Shown here piece after piece: positions 50,081-62,420 of a DNA stretch of 64,000 nt. The notes under the pieces were generated by a model. The model had not been told where the DNA came from and searched no databases. It saw only the letters and a program-made list of their open reading frames with translations. Each line of letters starts with the position of its first letter. Position 1 is the first letter of the stretch. Origin of the DNA: Archivesica marissinica (Eukaryota; Mollusca; Bivalvia; Venerida; Vesicomyidae); assembly GCA_014843695.1 (NCBI GenBank), contig CM026397.1, positions 48,871,217 through 48,935,216 on the forward strand. Reading direction: 5' to 3'. A program made the translations under genes and the position numbers.

Positions 50081-51700
50081 GCCCATATGGTTTACCGGTG
50101 GCGAGGATAAATACACGGAATCATCATCATCATCGCTAAGATGACATGGTACAGAAGATAACGAGTAGGGCACACACAGAACTTAATCGACGGATTCCAC
50201 AAAGTATCCCACGTATGCACACTATCTTACTGTTATTTTCTGGGTTTAAGCTTGGTGTCGCGGTATCCATTTATATATGAATAGCCTATTATTAGAACTT
50301 AGTGGTTTAATTATGAGCTAAATGCATAATTTTCGCACAGCATTGAGCATCGACTGTGCGAACCTGGTAGGGAGTCTGGGGTCATTAACATTTTTGAACG
50401 ACTATACGTCCTGTGGTGCATTCTAGCACCATATTAGGATCTATCGACTCGTCCCTATTAGGAATCGTCGGATATCAACGCTATGACATTTGCGTCTAAT
50501 TACATTTAAATATGTAATGTAGCGTACACGAAAGTATTATTGGCTGTGGGTATCCGACGGCGCATCTTAGGCTATAGTCGACTACTATATAGTTTTATCA
50601 TGATTGAATAAATTATATTTGAAACATAGATCTATCTGTCATTATATGTCAATATTAAATTTGTTTACAAGTAAACCCTTCAGATATGCTTACTAAATGA
50701 CGTCGCATCGTCGCATAAGTATGCGATTATATATATAAGGTTGTTATTTAGTGTCCTGAGTTGATAGTTTGCTGAAAATCACCCGTGATATACACTGACC
50801 TACTTCTCAAGAATTTTGGAAGCCGTCAATGGATTTTGGACCTATAAGTGCGATTTACTAACACATATCACTTAATGAGGCGAAAAAAATGACGGTCCTC
50901 AATGATTGGGATAATCGTTTGCTGCCGGTGAGTAGTATTTTGATCAGAATGAAATGCATACAGTATAGGTGGGACTCGTACTCAAATCACGTTTCTACCG
51001 GTGGGCTGTGAACCAAAAATCACCACAAATACATCGACCACCAGGTCCATGTTGATCTCCCCGTCTCTATGTATGTGCATGAACACAATCCAGACAGTAT
51101 ACCCGTGGGCATTGTACACCGTATACGTTCTGCGGATACTGGCATGCCAAGCAGCATTTGTAACAGGTTATTGTTTGGGAACACTGACTGTTTCTTCTGC
51201 AATGTGCCTTACTCTCCACCGACGTAGTTCACATTCAAATCCATGCGTGTGACGTCTTATGCGTCTAGATCAGATTGGACGATGTTGACGAAATGTGTCT
51301 TGGCGTCGGTAAGGTGAACAAGGTTTGATGGAATTGATCAACTTTAGCGATCTTCAGCCTAAAGAAGTAGGTCAGACAAGTCCGTAGTTAGGTGGACAAC
51401 AACCGGAAATAGAATGATGCGCTTTCAGTATTTGAAATTGTATCAGCCAGTAATGCCAGTTGCCCCGACGGCCATGAATACAAAAAAGGACACAGTTGCA
51501 ATGTTGGATTATTGTACTTTTTATCTATCTATTCATTGCAAATATCGATTCTATTCGTAGTTTATTTGACGTGTACGCCGTTCTTTGGTCACCATTTTCA
51601 AGTGCGGATCTGTCTTTGCATGTTTGGACACCACCTGACTGATGTTGCTAGGTCAGTTGCGCCTAAAGTATCAATAACATTCTCAGTGAAATCTGATTGA
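50081..51700. other. Unassigned sequence upstream of the CGAA SINE
   Basis: Mixed composition, no proven gene. There is a possible 13-codon first exon at 50889. Around 51001-51252 there are short ORFs on both strands in several frames and no consistent protein signal. Confidence 0.3.
50889..50927 (+). CDS. Possible first coding exon (13 codons)
   Basis: An ATG in an A-rich context opens MTVLNDWDNRLLP, directly followed by a strong donor, CCG/GTGAGT. There is no downstream partner exon I can prove, so this is weak. Confidence 0.2.
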
Positions 51701-51704
51701 AGTA

Positions 51705-52100
51705 CTTCGCGGCCTAGCGGTTACTGTCGTTGACTTTAAATCACTTGCCCCTCGCCGCTGTAGGTTCGAATCAAACTGGGGTATCCAGCTGGTTCACTGA
51801 AGGTCGGTGGTTCTACCTGGGTGCCTGCCCACCCGCGTCTAAAATACTGCTCGGAGGGGCCGGTTTCTTCCCCCACCATTAATAGCCGAGTTGTCGCCAT
51901 ATGACCTAAACGGTTGGTGCGACTTACAAAACGAACGAACGAACGAACGAACGAACGAACGAACGAACGAACGAACGAACGAACGAACGAACGAACGAAC
52001 GAACGAACGAACGAACGAACGAACGAACGAACGAACGAACGAACGAAACGAACGAACGAACGAACGAACGAACGAACGAACGAACGAACGAACGAACGAA
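51705..52100 (+). mobile_element. tRNA-derived SINE with (CGAA)n tail
   Basis: Head CGGCCTAGCGGTTACTGTCG (A-box-like) and TAGGTTCGAATCAAACTGG (B-box-like), then a body of about 150 bp (GGTATCCAGCTGGTTCACTG, GCCGAGTTGTCGCCATATGA), then about 40 copies of CGAA. Confidence 0.72.
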
Positions 52101-52132
52101 CAAAACAAACAAACAAACAAACAAACAAACAA
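51930..52132. repeat. (CGAA)n then (CAAA)n microsatellite
   Basis: About 170 bp of CGAA with one extra A near 52047, changing to CAAA at 52101. Long ORFs on both strands (NERT/FVRS repeats) are artefacts. Confidence 0.97.
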
Positions 52133-52366
52133 AAAACAACCCTAGCTGCTTTCACATCAATTGTCATCCATTATCGTTCCAGCACTTATATCAATGTGAT
52201 ATATATAGCTTGATAATGAATAGATTTATAAATATTATATATTTATACAATTGATAACTTTGACATATGTTAACAAATCAAAGCGGAAATGAATATATAG
52301 CAATTAATGTATGCATAACACGTGCATTGCATAAACGGCAAGATGGCACACTATCTGTACACACAG

Positions 52367-52406
52367 TCAACCAATCTCTGCACTCTTCATCTGTAACACC
52401 AGCTCA
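52367..52406 (-). CDS. EF-hand gene, terminal coding exon
   Basis: 40 bp in phase 2. It completes the loop with Ser-Glu, then LVLQMKSAEIG and TGA. It lies just outside the pentanucleotide array, which begins about 10 bp beyond its acceptor. Confidence 0.65.
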
Positions 52407-55400
52407 CTGAAATGCATACCAATGCAATACAATACAATGTAATACAATACAATGTAATGCAATACAATACAATGTAATGCAATACAATACAATGCAATAC
52501 AATTTAATACAATGCAATGCAATGTAATGCAATACAATACAATGCAATACAATTTAATACAATACAATGCAATACAATGCAATGCAAAGTAATGCAATAC
52601 AATGTAATGCAATACGATACAATACAATGCAATGCAATACAATACAATACAATGCAATACAATACAATGTAATACAATACAATGCAATGCAATACAATGC
52701 AATACAATACAATACAATGCAATGCAATACAATACAATGCAATACAATACAATGCAATACAATACAATGCAATGCAATGCAATATACAATACAATATACA
52801 ATACAATGCAATGCAATGTAATGCAATGTAATACAATACAATACAATGCAATGCAATGCAATACAATGCAATACAATGCAATGTAATGCAATGCAATGCA
52901 ATACAATACAATACAATACAATGCAATGCAATGCAATATACAATACAATATACAATGCAATGTAATACAATACAATACAATGCAATACAATACAATACAA
53001 TGTAATACAATACAATGCAATGCAATACAATACAATGCAATACAATACAATACAATGCAATACAATACAATGCAATGCAATGCAATGCAATGCAATGCAA
53101 TGCAATGCAATGTAATGCAATACAATACAATACAATACAATGCAATGCAATGCAATATACAATACAATACAATATACAATGCAATGCAATGTAATACAAT
53201 ACAATACAATACAATACAATACAATACAATACAATACAATACAATGCAATACAATACAATGCAATACAATACAATACAATGTAATACAATGCAATACAAT
53301 GCAATACAATACAATACAATGTAATACAATGTAATACAATACAATACAATGTAATACAATACAATACAATGCAATACAATACAATACAATGTAATACAAT
53401 GTAATACAATACAATACAATGCAATACAATACAATACAATGTAATACAATGTAATACAATACAATACAATGCAATACAATACAATACAATGCAATACAAT
53501 ACAATGTAATACAATGTAATACAATGCAATACAATGCAATACAATACAATACAATGTAATACAATACAATACATTACAATGCAATGCAATACAATACAGT
53601 ACAATACAATACAATACAATGCAATGCAATGTCATGCAATACAATACAATGTAATACAATGTAATACAATGCAATACAATACAATACAATGTAATACAAT
53701 ACAATACATTACAATGCAATGCAATACAATACCATACAATACAATACAATGCAATACAATACAATGCAATGCAATGTCATGCAATACAATACAATACAAT
53801 GCAATACAATGCAATACAATACAATACAATACAATGCAATACAATACAATACAATACAATGCAATGCAATACAATACAATACAATACAATACAATGCAAT
53901 GCAATACAATACAACACAATACAATATAATACCATACAATTACAATACAATGCAATTGCAATACAATGCATGACATAGGCTAATAACAGATTAACATATG
54001 CTATATATAGTTTACGACCGAGTTACATAAATTACAAGCACAAAACACTAATATAAAGTTCTAAGAATTAACTTTAAAACAACAAGACAATAATAATATA
54101 AAGAAATGTTATACAATTTATAACAAATCTTAGCATAGAGTACATACACTTCCGTTTGCAATCATAGCATAGAGTACATACACTTCCGTTTGCAAGCAGA
54201 GCATAGAGTACAGACACTTCCGCTTGCAAGCATAGCATAGAGTACAGACACTTCCGTTTGCAAGCATAGCATAGAGTACAGACACTTCCGTTTGCAAGCA
54301 TAGCATAGAGTACAGACACTTCCGTTTGCAAGCATAGCATAGAGTACAGACAATTCCGTTTGCAATCATAGCATATAGTACATACACTTCCGTTTGCAAA
54401 CAGAGCATAGAGTACAGACACTTCCGTTTGCAAGCATAGCATATAGTACAGACACTTCCGTTTGCAAGCAGAGCATAGAGTACAGACACTTCCGTTTGCA
54501 AGCAGAGCATAGAGTACATACACTTCCAGTTGCAAGCAGAGCATAGAGTACAGACACTTCCGTTTGCAAGCATAGCATAGAATACAGACACTTCCGTTTG
54601 CAATCATAAATTAGTATTTCGAAACTTTCCTTGGCAGATACAGATTGACACTGAATAATAATTATGAAAATGAGGAACTGGTGCCCAGATTATCTTTAAA
54701 CAGAAATAAATATAGGGTTTCAATGCCATTTGTACCATAATATTATAGCAATTCAAGCGTCATTATGTTTTGGAATCATGCGACAATGATCATCTCCGGC
54801 AGTCAAAAATGTGCATACCACTTGATGAAAACAGGAACCAGATAGTTAATCAACTTGATCCCGATGAAACAGGAACTAGATAGTTAATCAACTTGATCCC
54901 GATGAAACAGGAACTAGATAGTTAATCAACTTGATCCCGATGAAACAGGAACTAGATAGTTAATCAACTTGATCCCGATGAAAACAGGAACTAGATAGTT
55001 AATCAACTTGATCCCGATGAAAACAGGAACCAGATAGTTAATCAAATTGATCCCGATGAAAACAGGAACTAGATAGTTAATCAACTTGATCCCGATGAAA
55101 ACAGGAACTAGATAGTTAATCAACTTGATCCCGATGAAACAGGAACTAGATAGTTAACTTGATCAAATTGATCCCGATGAAAATAAAACACATATTGATT
55201 GTTCAATCTTCAATATAGACAATACGTTTGCAGATGATAAAGCAAGCGAATCACATTTGCGGAATCAAGTACAAACAATGAACCACATTGCACTCCTGAT
55301 AAACAGAAATCAACCACCGAGAGAAGTCCGTAACCAAAGCAACAGAATAGCTAATCCTGATACAATGAGAAACATTGGTCAGTTACTGCCCCTGAATACT

Positions 55401-57810
55401 CTTTAACGTGGCTAGGTCATCTAAATTGGTTTCCTCTGTTTTTATCGCATACGCTATTAATTTCAATCCGTTTTTTCATCTTATAATTATTAAGTTATTA
55501 AATTTACAATATTCTACAGTATATCCAATACTGCATATTTGTGTTATAAATTAATTAACATGATATTGATAAAATGATTAAAATCACATTATCATACGGC
55601 TACATCTGTTCAGGGAACGATAGTAAAAACAAGATTCCAACTAAATGGATCAATATACATTTCGGGATAAATCAGATTTTATCTGCCAAGGGAGGTAATA
55701 CAAAATAAAAAACAGGAATGCTACTCATTAGCGTGACCAATCTTCATTTGCGAAATCTGGAAATCATGAACAACAGTCTCATTCAAACCCAACTACACGT
55801 ATATGTATGTGCAAACAAAAAGGCGTGTCTAAGATAAGATATTAGGCATAACAGTAAACACAATGCAAATTAGACATCGTCGGGAGCAGTCTGCAACCAT
55901 AGCAATAGAAGAGCTACTACTGATACAACTAGCGTGACCAACTTGCCATTTGTGAAGCGTCACGATTGTCTTCTCACATTGATATCGCTGACACCAATCC
56001 ATAACCGAAGCAACAGAATAACCACCCCTGATTCAACTATACTATTCTGCTTATTTGTGAAAGCTGGAACTCGTCAAACACTTATTCAAAGCCAACTATA
56101 TGCACGTGCAATAACAAAAGCGTGACGCTCAATGGCCGGATGTCCTATCTATTCGTTTCACTGCCATTACTGAAACATGTTTCATATGTCATTTTACTAT
56201 TGTAAATTATATATTTACTGGTTTGTCTCTAATTATCCGACATATAGTCTATGATGAACGAACGAACGAACGAACGAACGATAAAACGCATTTGAATGAT
56301 GGGTATCTAAAAAGGCATAGTGCCAAACATATTAATTTTATAGTGAAAGTAAAATCCATTTGAAACTTGTTAACATCTGAACCAACTCAAATCTTATCTG
56401 CAATACCCAACCGCGTGAAGCGCTTTCACGAACACACATTGATAGTAGGCCTACCTTTGGTGTGGCCATCAGCTGATACACGTTACTATTTACACATAAA
56501 TACATAGATACATGATGGGTGTACATGAATTATGGCGCAAACATAACATACAGACCACAGGCACTCGGCGTGGACCTAGGACACAATAAAGGAGTGGAGT
56601 ACATAGCCCTCCCCATACAGACCACAGGCACTCGGACCTAGGACACAATAAAAGAGTGGAGTACATAGCCCTCCCCATACAGACCACAGGCACTCGGACC
56701 TAGGACACAATAAAGGAGTGGAGTACATAGCCCTCCCCCACTCCCTGACCAGATCTTCCCCATTCCTCATGTTAGATTGATTTAATTGTTCAAATGAGTT
56801 CTCTCGTTAAATAAAGTCTTTATTATTACTATTATCTACAGAAATTGAATTTTGGCTTCAAAATGGTCTTGTGCCAACATGAATGTGCACAATATACAAA
56901 TAATACACACATTTATATTTATACGGAGAGTCGCATACCGACAACATAAGATTTAGTGAAGAAAACAAGTCTTAAGATATTCAATTTGAGCATATGCAGC
57001 ATTAGAAATGCTCCTGTTTTCGTCCTCGTGGTAAATATTTATCAGCTTTCCCACCAACCGTGGACTGAATTGTGTTGCTGAATACATTATCATTTGAAAA
57101 ATGTAATAGTAGAGGATTGTGATACAGCATATAATAATTGTGTTCTATCATTTCAGATAACCGTGGTCATTATTTGACAATAGAGACAAATAAATAGTTG
57201 TCGTGTGTGTTTTACGTTTATTTATCGTCGCTACCGGTTGCCCGTATGAGCGACGCCTCCTGAAGAGATTAGTCATTTTAGAGTGTTGGAGGATAGTGCA
57301 ATGATACAGACAGAGACCCATTACAGAGTCTCCTCTGGTTATGTTGCGTGCACGGTGTACAACATCGACACGAGACCTCGGTTTAAAGTCCCATCTGAAA
57401 GACTGTTAATTTTATTAGGGTCAGACGAGGGATCGAACCAAATAGTTGTTTAACAAACAGACAACCTTTTTATTTATGACCACGGTTATATATCGCCTGT
57501 CAATCATCAATTGAAACTTTCCCGGGCTGGTGTTATTTTCAGAAAATCGACCAATCAGAATAAACACTAATATAAAACAATAAATATGGTCGTTTAATTG
57601 AAAGGTCAAATTATATTTCGCTGATGAACATAGAAAACTACCATTATCACTCGTGGGGCGAGCGCCATTCATATATTTCAACCATACATCAACACAAAGA
57701 TATATTCTCTACATATACAAGTACCTGTAATCTATTTCTCCATCTCCATCTTTATCCAGAGCATTGGCAAACAATTCAATCTTGTACAATGATAGTGGTA
57801 CTCCAGCCTC
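52367..57810 (-). CDS. EF-hand protein, last two coding exons (5'-partial)
   Basis: Two minus-strand exons join in phase. Exon 57725-57810 has acceptor CATTGCAG and donor TACAG/GTACTT; exon 52367-52406 has acceptor GCATTTCAG and stop TGA. Spliced, they read EAGVPLSLYKIELFANAL, then the loop DKDGDGEIDYSE, then LVLQMKSAEIG and stop. The loop has Asp at 1, 3 and 5, Gly at 6, Ile at 8 and Glu at 12, a canonical calcium-binding EF-hand, split by a 5.3-kb intron between Tyr and Ser. The intron holds the pentanucleotide array and two minisatellites. Upstream exons were not found, so the protein family is unknown. Confidence 0.72.
52415..53965. repeat. 1.5-kb pentanucleotide array (AATAC/AATGC/AATGT)
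   Basis: Built almost only from pentamers CAATA, CAATG and TAATG in mixed order, with occasional breaks (TATACAA, TTACAA, TGTCATG). Several multi-unit blocks repeat, for example around 53320-53460 with a 60-70-bp higher-order period. ORFs of up to 465 codons exist in all frames and are artefacts. Confidence 0.97.
54125..54603. repeat. 34-bp array, about 14 copies
   Basis: Unit GCATAGAGTACAGACACTTC plus CGTTTGCAAGCATA. Variants ATACA/ACAGA and CATA/CAGA. Confidence 0.93.
54833..55165. repeat. 38-39-bp array, about 9 copies
   Basis: Unit GATGAAAACAGGAACTAGAT plus AGTTAATCAACTTGATCCC; units differ by one A. Confidence 0.92.
55375..55700. mobile_element. DNA-element repeat (TTACCTCCC ends), copy 3
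   Basis: Reverse orientation: GGTCAGTTACTGCCCCTGAA to CTGCCAAGGGAGGTAAT. Confidence 0.6.
56551..56745. repeat. 62-67-bp minisatellite, 3 copies
   Basis: Unit CAGACCACAGGCACTCGG plus ACCTAGGACACAATAAAGGAG and onward; starts at 56551, 56618 and 56680. Flanking text (ACCAGATCTTCCC, ATCTACAGAAAT) resembles 12780-12900, so it derives from an interspersed repeat. Confidence 0.85.
57200..57440 (-). mobile_element. SINE family C, head-truncated
   Basis: GTGTGTTTTACGTTTATTTA to TCAGACGAGGGATCGAACC. Confidence 0.78.
57725..57810 (-). CDS. EF-hand gene, penultimate coding exon
   Basis: 86 bp, phase 0 to 2, with consensus splice sites. It carries the E helix and the first ten loop positions (DKDGDGEIDY). 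Confidence 0.72.
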
Positions 57811-57834
57811 CTGCAATGAAGAACATTAAAGTTT

Positions 57835-58036
57835 AAACTTTATTTATTTCACAACGATGTGTGTGTGTGTGTGTGTGCGTGCGTGTGTGTGTGTGTGTGT
57901 GCGCGCGCGCGCGCGTGTGTCACCTGTCCGATCTGGCGACCACCGTACCATCTCACATATTTCCCGGTCCGAGGATCGAACCCGGGTTGCATTGGTGAGT
58001 AGCGAGCGCGCTAACCACTGCGCTAATTGGACAGCC
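57835..58036 (-). mobile_element. SINE family B with internal (TG)n/(CG)n
   Basis: Starts AAACTTTATTTATTTCACAACG. The body is replaced by (TG)n and (CG)n at 57858-57918, then CACCTGTCCGATCTGGCGAC to the head CACTGCGCTAATTGGACAG. Confidence 0.8.
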
Positions 58037-58202
58037 AAAGAACATTAATAGGCTTCGCTGATGACATTGAATTATAATTTTATAAACTGTATGTTGATTG
58101 TTCCTAACAGGGAATAATTCGGATGTAGAGAGGACCACAGTTATGTGCCGGCCGGAGACGGCTTCTGAGCAAATCTAAAGACAATCTCAGGTTGATTTCA
58201 CA

Positions 58203-58468
58203 TGCACTTATCGTCGCTACCGGTTACCCATATCAGCGACGCCTCCTAAACAGATTAGCCGTTTTCGATTTTGGAGAATAGTACAATGATACAGACATAG
58301 ACACACGTCAGTCTCCTCTGGTTCTTTCACACACACGGTGTAAAGCACCGACTTGAGACCTCGGATTAAAGTGCCATCTGAAAGACTGTTAATATTATTC
58401 GGGTCAGACAGGGGATCGAACCTGCGATCCATGGATTCGCAGTCCAACGTGTTAACACAGGACTATTA
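58203..58468 (-). mobile_element. SINE family C
   Basis: ACTTATCGTCGCTACCGGTT to the reversed head (GGGGATCGAACCTGCGATCC, GTGTTAACACAGGACTA). Confidence 0.75.
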
Positions 58469-58757
58469 ACCCAACAATCTTTCAATAAGTTTATACGTCT
58501 CCGCCAAATACAAACTACCGTTATTGGATATGCAATAGTATATTTAGATAACCAAATCCAAGAACTAACCTAATGTTGTACTATGTACGTTGAAAATTAA
58601 CATTGTTTGCACTAGCGGGGGGGGGGGGGGCACACCCGGCGCTCGCTCCCCTAAAATCGCCGGAGCATAGATAACTAATGTGCCGTATTTTGCGTTAAGA
58701 ATGTAATATGCAAACAAAATTCTCGCTAATTTGTTGATAAAAGTGTGCCTACGGTGT

Positions 58758-58788
<31 letters not shown>

Positions 58789-60200
58789 AGACTTTATTTA
58801 ACGAGAGTACTCATTTAACAAAAGTTAATCTACCATGAGGCCCTCAAACAAATATGCCAAACCGTCATGTGTTTGAGTCTGTGTCGCATGTTCAAATCCG
58901 TCCCGGCAACTATCCGCACTTGACATTCTGTCGATGCTGTTAATCTAGTCTATCAAAACAATAATGGATGCCCCGAGTGCGTTAAACGCGTTAAATTTCA
59001 AACGATGATGAGTAGCTTTTTCCGAAAGAAACCAAAGAAAAGGTAAGATAATTGCTCAGAAAATAAACATATATTTTGCAGTAACGGTGATATAAATTTT
59101 TTTTAATACAAAGTCCATTATTAAATTAATTCTACCACGTGTCATGCATGTCATGTTGGTCTGGTGAAATTTCATGCGGGGATCCATAATTTTTCTCAGG
59201 GGTTCCAAACCGCCCCTGATTAATAGAATACACCAGAACGCCCAGAATGCACCTGGTGGATCCATTGTTTCCATTACAAAAAATTAATGTAATTCAATTA
59301 CATTTGGTACATCTATGTATCTTATACTTGCTTGCGCCGACTATCCCAATGCCCGGGTATAGCTCCACAGTTACTGCCCTTATTATAATTCTTATAATAA
59401 TAATATTTTTACTTGCTTTTAATATAGCTTTAGTTTTACAATACTAGTTATTTTTCATATGAAACTAGTCAAGTTGTACAACATACTTCTGAATCAACAG
59501 TTTGTGATGGATTTCAATGAAACTTTAAAATATTATAAAAGCACCCCTCCTCACTCACTTAGCGAGACCTCAACAGGTACTATTGCGATATTTTGCTCGA
59601 AACGATTTAAGCGAAAAGACAATATGCTTTGCCATAAACAATCGGTGATATCGATATGTCAGACTCCGATGACGCGAGTGGCGAAGATGCCAGTCATGAA
59701 GAATCCAGTCATGGCGAATATTCCAGTGAAGAAGAGAATTCTGATGCTATCGATCAGTGGTAGACAAACACTATTAAACAACTAACAAGCTGCACTATTT
59801 AACAGCCCTATATCGTATGAAATCAAATATATTTGAAATATTCGAATTTTACGTATTGGTAGCAATGCTGCTACGCATTCTTACATTATAATCTGTATAA
59901 TTATGTTCAATTAGTAAACAGTGTTTTTTTTGCGCGATAAAACAAACTCGAAACCGAAAGTAGGACTTTCCGAGTCGGTCGGTCACCACTTGTTTACAAT
60001 CGGAACGCATCGTCCGCACTTGCTTACATTTGGAATGCATCGTCCCCATTTGTCCCACGTTGTCTTATTTTAATTGAATTACTTGATATGTCGATTCATA
60101 CCTCTGTTATCTAAGTCTTTTATGGACATGTCTACATCCCCGCAAAGGATTCGACATTAGAGGAAGATAGATGTTGCCAGGGTGTCAGAAAGTGTCACAG
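58469..60200. other. No supported gene; G-run and short simple repeats
   Basis: It holds a G14 run (58617-58630), (AATAATA)n near 58765, a small acidic ORF at 59656, and otherwise AT-rich sequence. Confidence 0.4.
59656..59763 (+). CDS. Small acidic ORF (35 aa)
   Basis: MSDSDDASGEDASHEESSHG, then more Ser/Glu, ending IDQW and TAG. A possible donor (CAGTG/GTAGAC) overlaps the stop, so it could be a first exon. Function unknown, and it may be chance. Confidence 0.2.
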   Translation: MSDSDDASGEDASHEESSHGEYSSEEENSDAIDQW

Positions 60201-60398
60201 ACCATTGTATTAGACTCACGGTGGGTCCTTCCTTAACTGACCTTAACTCGATTGGCACCTGGATGCCTGGGTGCCTGGAAGTCTGGGATGGTGTTGGAGA
60301 CAAACGCAGATCGTTGTATTAGACTCACGGTGGGTCCTTAGCTGACCTTAACTCGATTGGCACCTGTATGTCTGGAAGTCTGGGATGGTGTTGGAGAC

Positions 60399-60770
60399 AC
60401 TTAACTCGATTGACACCGGCATGCCTGGATGTCTGGGGTGGTGTTGTAGACACTTAACTCGATTGGCACCTGCATGCCTGGATGTCTGGGACGGTGTTGG
60501 AGACACTTAACTCGATTGGCACCTGCATGCCTGGATGTCTGGGACGGTGTTGGAGACACTTAACTCGATTGGCACCTGCATGCCTGGATGTCTGGGACGG
60601 TGTTGGAGACACTTAACTCGATTGGCACCTGCATGCCTGGATGTCTGGGATGGTGTCGGAGACACTTAACTCGATTGACACCTGCATGCCTGGATGTCTG
60701 GGGTTGTGTTGGAGACACTTAACTCAATTGGCACCTGCATGCCTGGATGACTGGGATAGTGTAGACGCAG
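60399..60770. repeat. 53-bp minisatellite, about 7 copies
   Basis: Unit ACTTAACTCGATTGGCACCT and onward; starts at 60399, 60452, 60505, 60558, 60611, 60664 and 60717. Diverged copies reach back to about 60210 and forward to about 60990. Confidence 0.92.
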
Positions 60771-61321
60771 ATCGTTGTATTAGACTAGGGTGTCTTCCCG
60801 GAAGCCGACAGTGTCCTTAATTCGTTTGTCATCGGGGATCCTGCAAGTCTGCGAGGGCGCCAGCGCCAGAATAATACCGTTGTATTAGACTCGTATGGTA
60901 CATAGAGATCGAAACTGGCTTTAACTGATGTGGCACCGGTCGGTGTTCCTGGAAGTCTGTGAGGGTACCAGAGACAGACGCACTTGATAGTTACGGGGTG
61001 TCAATTTTAAATTTACTTTGATAGTATCTAATCAATTTGTATGTATAGCGTCATTCCTATGGTGTATCGTAATTTTCTTAAAAAATAAATAAATATATTT
61101 TTGGGTTTTGAACCCGTAGGAGGAAATCCCAAGAGGAAATTCACATGTTAGAGAATAAATCGAATATGAATAAAAATAAACAAATTCGCCATAAAAGAAA
61201 ATACGTGGACCTGGTCTATTAAAAAGGTGGATCTGGTTTTTCCAACTAACTAGAAGGCGACGCCACTTATATCACTAGGACATCAGGATCAAACACAACA
61301 GCGCTTTTGGACCTAACCAAC

Positions 61322-62163
61322 CACAGGCACCAGACACAATTTTTTTTTTAATTTTTGGCCTATGGTCATATAGTTATAATATATAATAAAGGCAACCAAC
61401 GAAATTGAAACATGCATGCAGAAACATCGATGAGAAACTAGGTAAAAACGACCAGATCACTGATATGCCCTCGTGGTCCCGACCGGAAGACCTTATTTTA
61501 TCAATAAATACTTTTTATTTCATGGAGATCGGTCAAATAACACCACAGGGATTCGGCACGTTTGGGGGTACTAGTATATATATTTAAGTACAGGGATTCT
61601 ACTCTGTGGGATGTCAGATTTCGCATCGATCAGTAAAATGGCCATATCTGAAACAATTTTGTACAAAGCTGTCCAAATATAACGCCTATCCCGAGTCTTT
61701 ATATTGTTCTTCAAATAAAACACAACTTTAAGCTGCATGCATGTATACTTTGCAAACAATTGCCACATACATTGGCCATAGCCACAGGGATTCGGCACGT
61801 TTGGGGGTACTAGTATATATATTTAAGTACAGGGATTCTACTCTGTGGGCTGTCAGATTTCGCATCGATCAGTAAAATGGCCCTATCTGAGACAATTTTG
61901 TACAAAGCTGTCCAAATATAACGCCTATCCCGAGTCTTTATATTGTTCTTTAAATAAAACACAACTTTAAGCTGCATGCATGTATACTTTGCAAACAATT
62001 GCCACAAACATTGGCCATAGCAGGTCACATTTCCGTACTAGGACACGGGTTCTGTCAGCAACAAAAAAAAATCTTCGTCGGGAGAGTTTTAACTGTGAAT
62101 AACATTATCAATAAAATGTGTTTCCACTAACCTGTAGGTTTTTTTTGTGTCTGGTGCCTGTGC
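61322..62163. mobile_element. DNA transposon remnant with CACAGGCACCAGACACA ends
   Basis: CACAGGCACCAGACACAATT on the left and TTGTGTCTGGTGCCTGTG on the right. The same ends are on the small element at 62487-62604, which has an 8-bp duplication, so it is hAT-like. No transposase ORF remains. Confidence 0.65.
61543..62022. repeat. 239-bp tandem duplication
   Basis: CCACAGGGATTCGGCACGTT starts at 61543 and 61782. The two copies differ at a few bases. Confidence 0.93.
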
Positions 62164-62261
62164 CTGCATCGGTAAAATGCTCATACGGTCTAATTAATTA
62201 ATAAAATGTGTATAATGTCTAGTGAATAAGGTCATCACTGGTTCGAGCCCGCTCAGGCCGT

Positions 62262-62396
62262 GTCTGTGTATGAATAGCAAACAATATAGATCCTGATCAG
62301 ACGTGGCGTTACACTGCGGCTGTAATGCCACAACTGATCTGGATCTATGTTGTTTGCAAATGTGATTTTATTTACTCAGCAGGCAAAGGGTTAATA
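62262..62396. mobile_element. MITE family 2, partial, after a SINE-D scrap
   Basis: AGCAAACAATATAGATCCTG and GATCTGGATCTATGTTGTTT arms, right end GGCAAAGGGTTAA. Just left (62225-62262) is GGTTCGAGCCCGCTCAGGCC as in SINE D. Confidence 0.5.
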
Positions 62397-62420
62397 CTAA
62401 ATGTTTTGTTTAATTTGATC

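Noticed and set aside
52367..53978. Many long ORFs on both strands
   Set aside because: Pentanucleotide repeats lacking stops in several frames. Only the 40-bp EF-hand terminal exon at 52367-52406 is kept.
59056..59274. 72-codon minus ORF (FWAFWCILLIRGGLEP)
   Set aside because: No domain, no splice context, AT-rich surroundings; probably chance.
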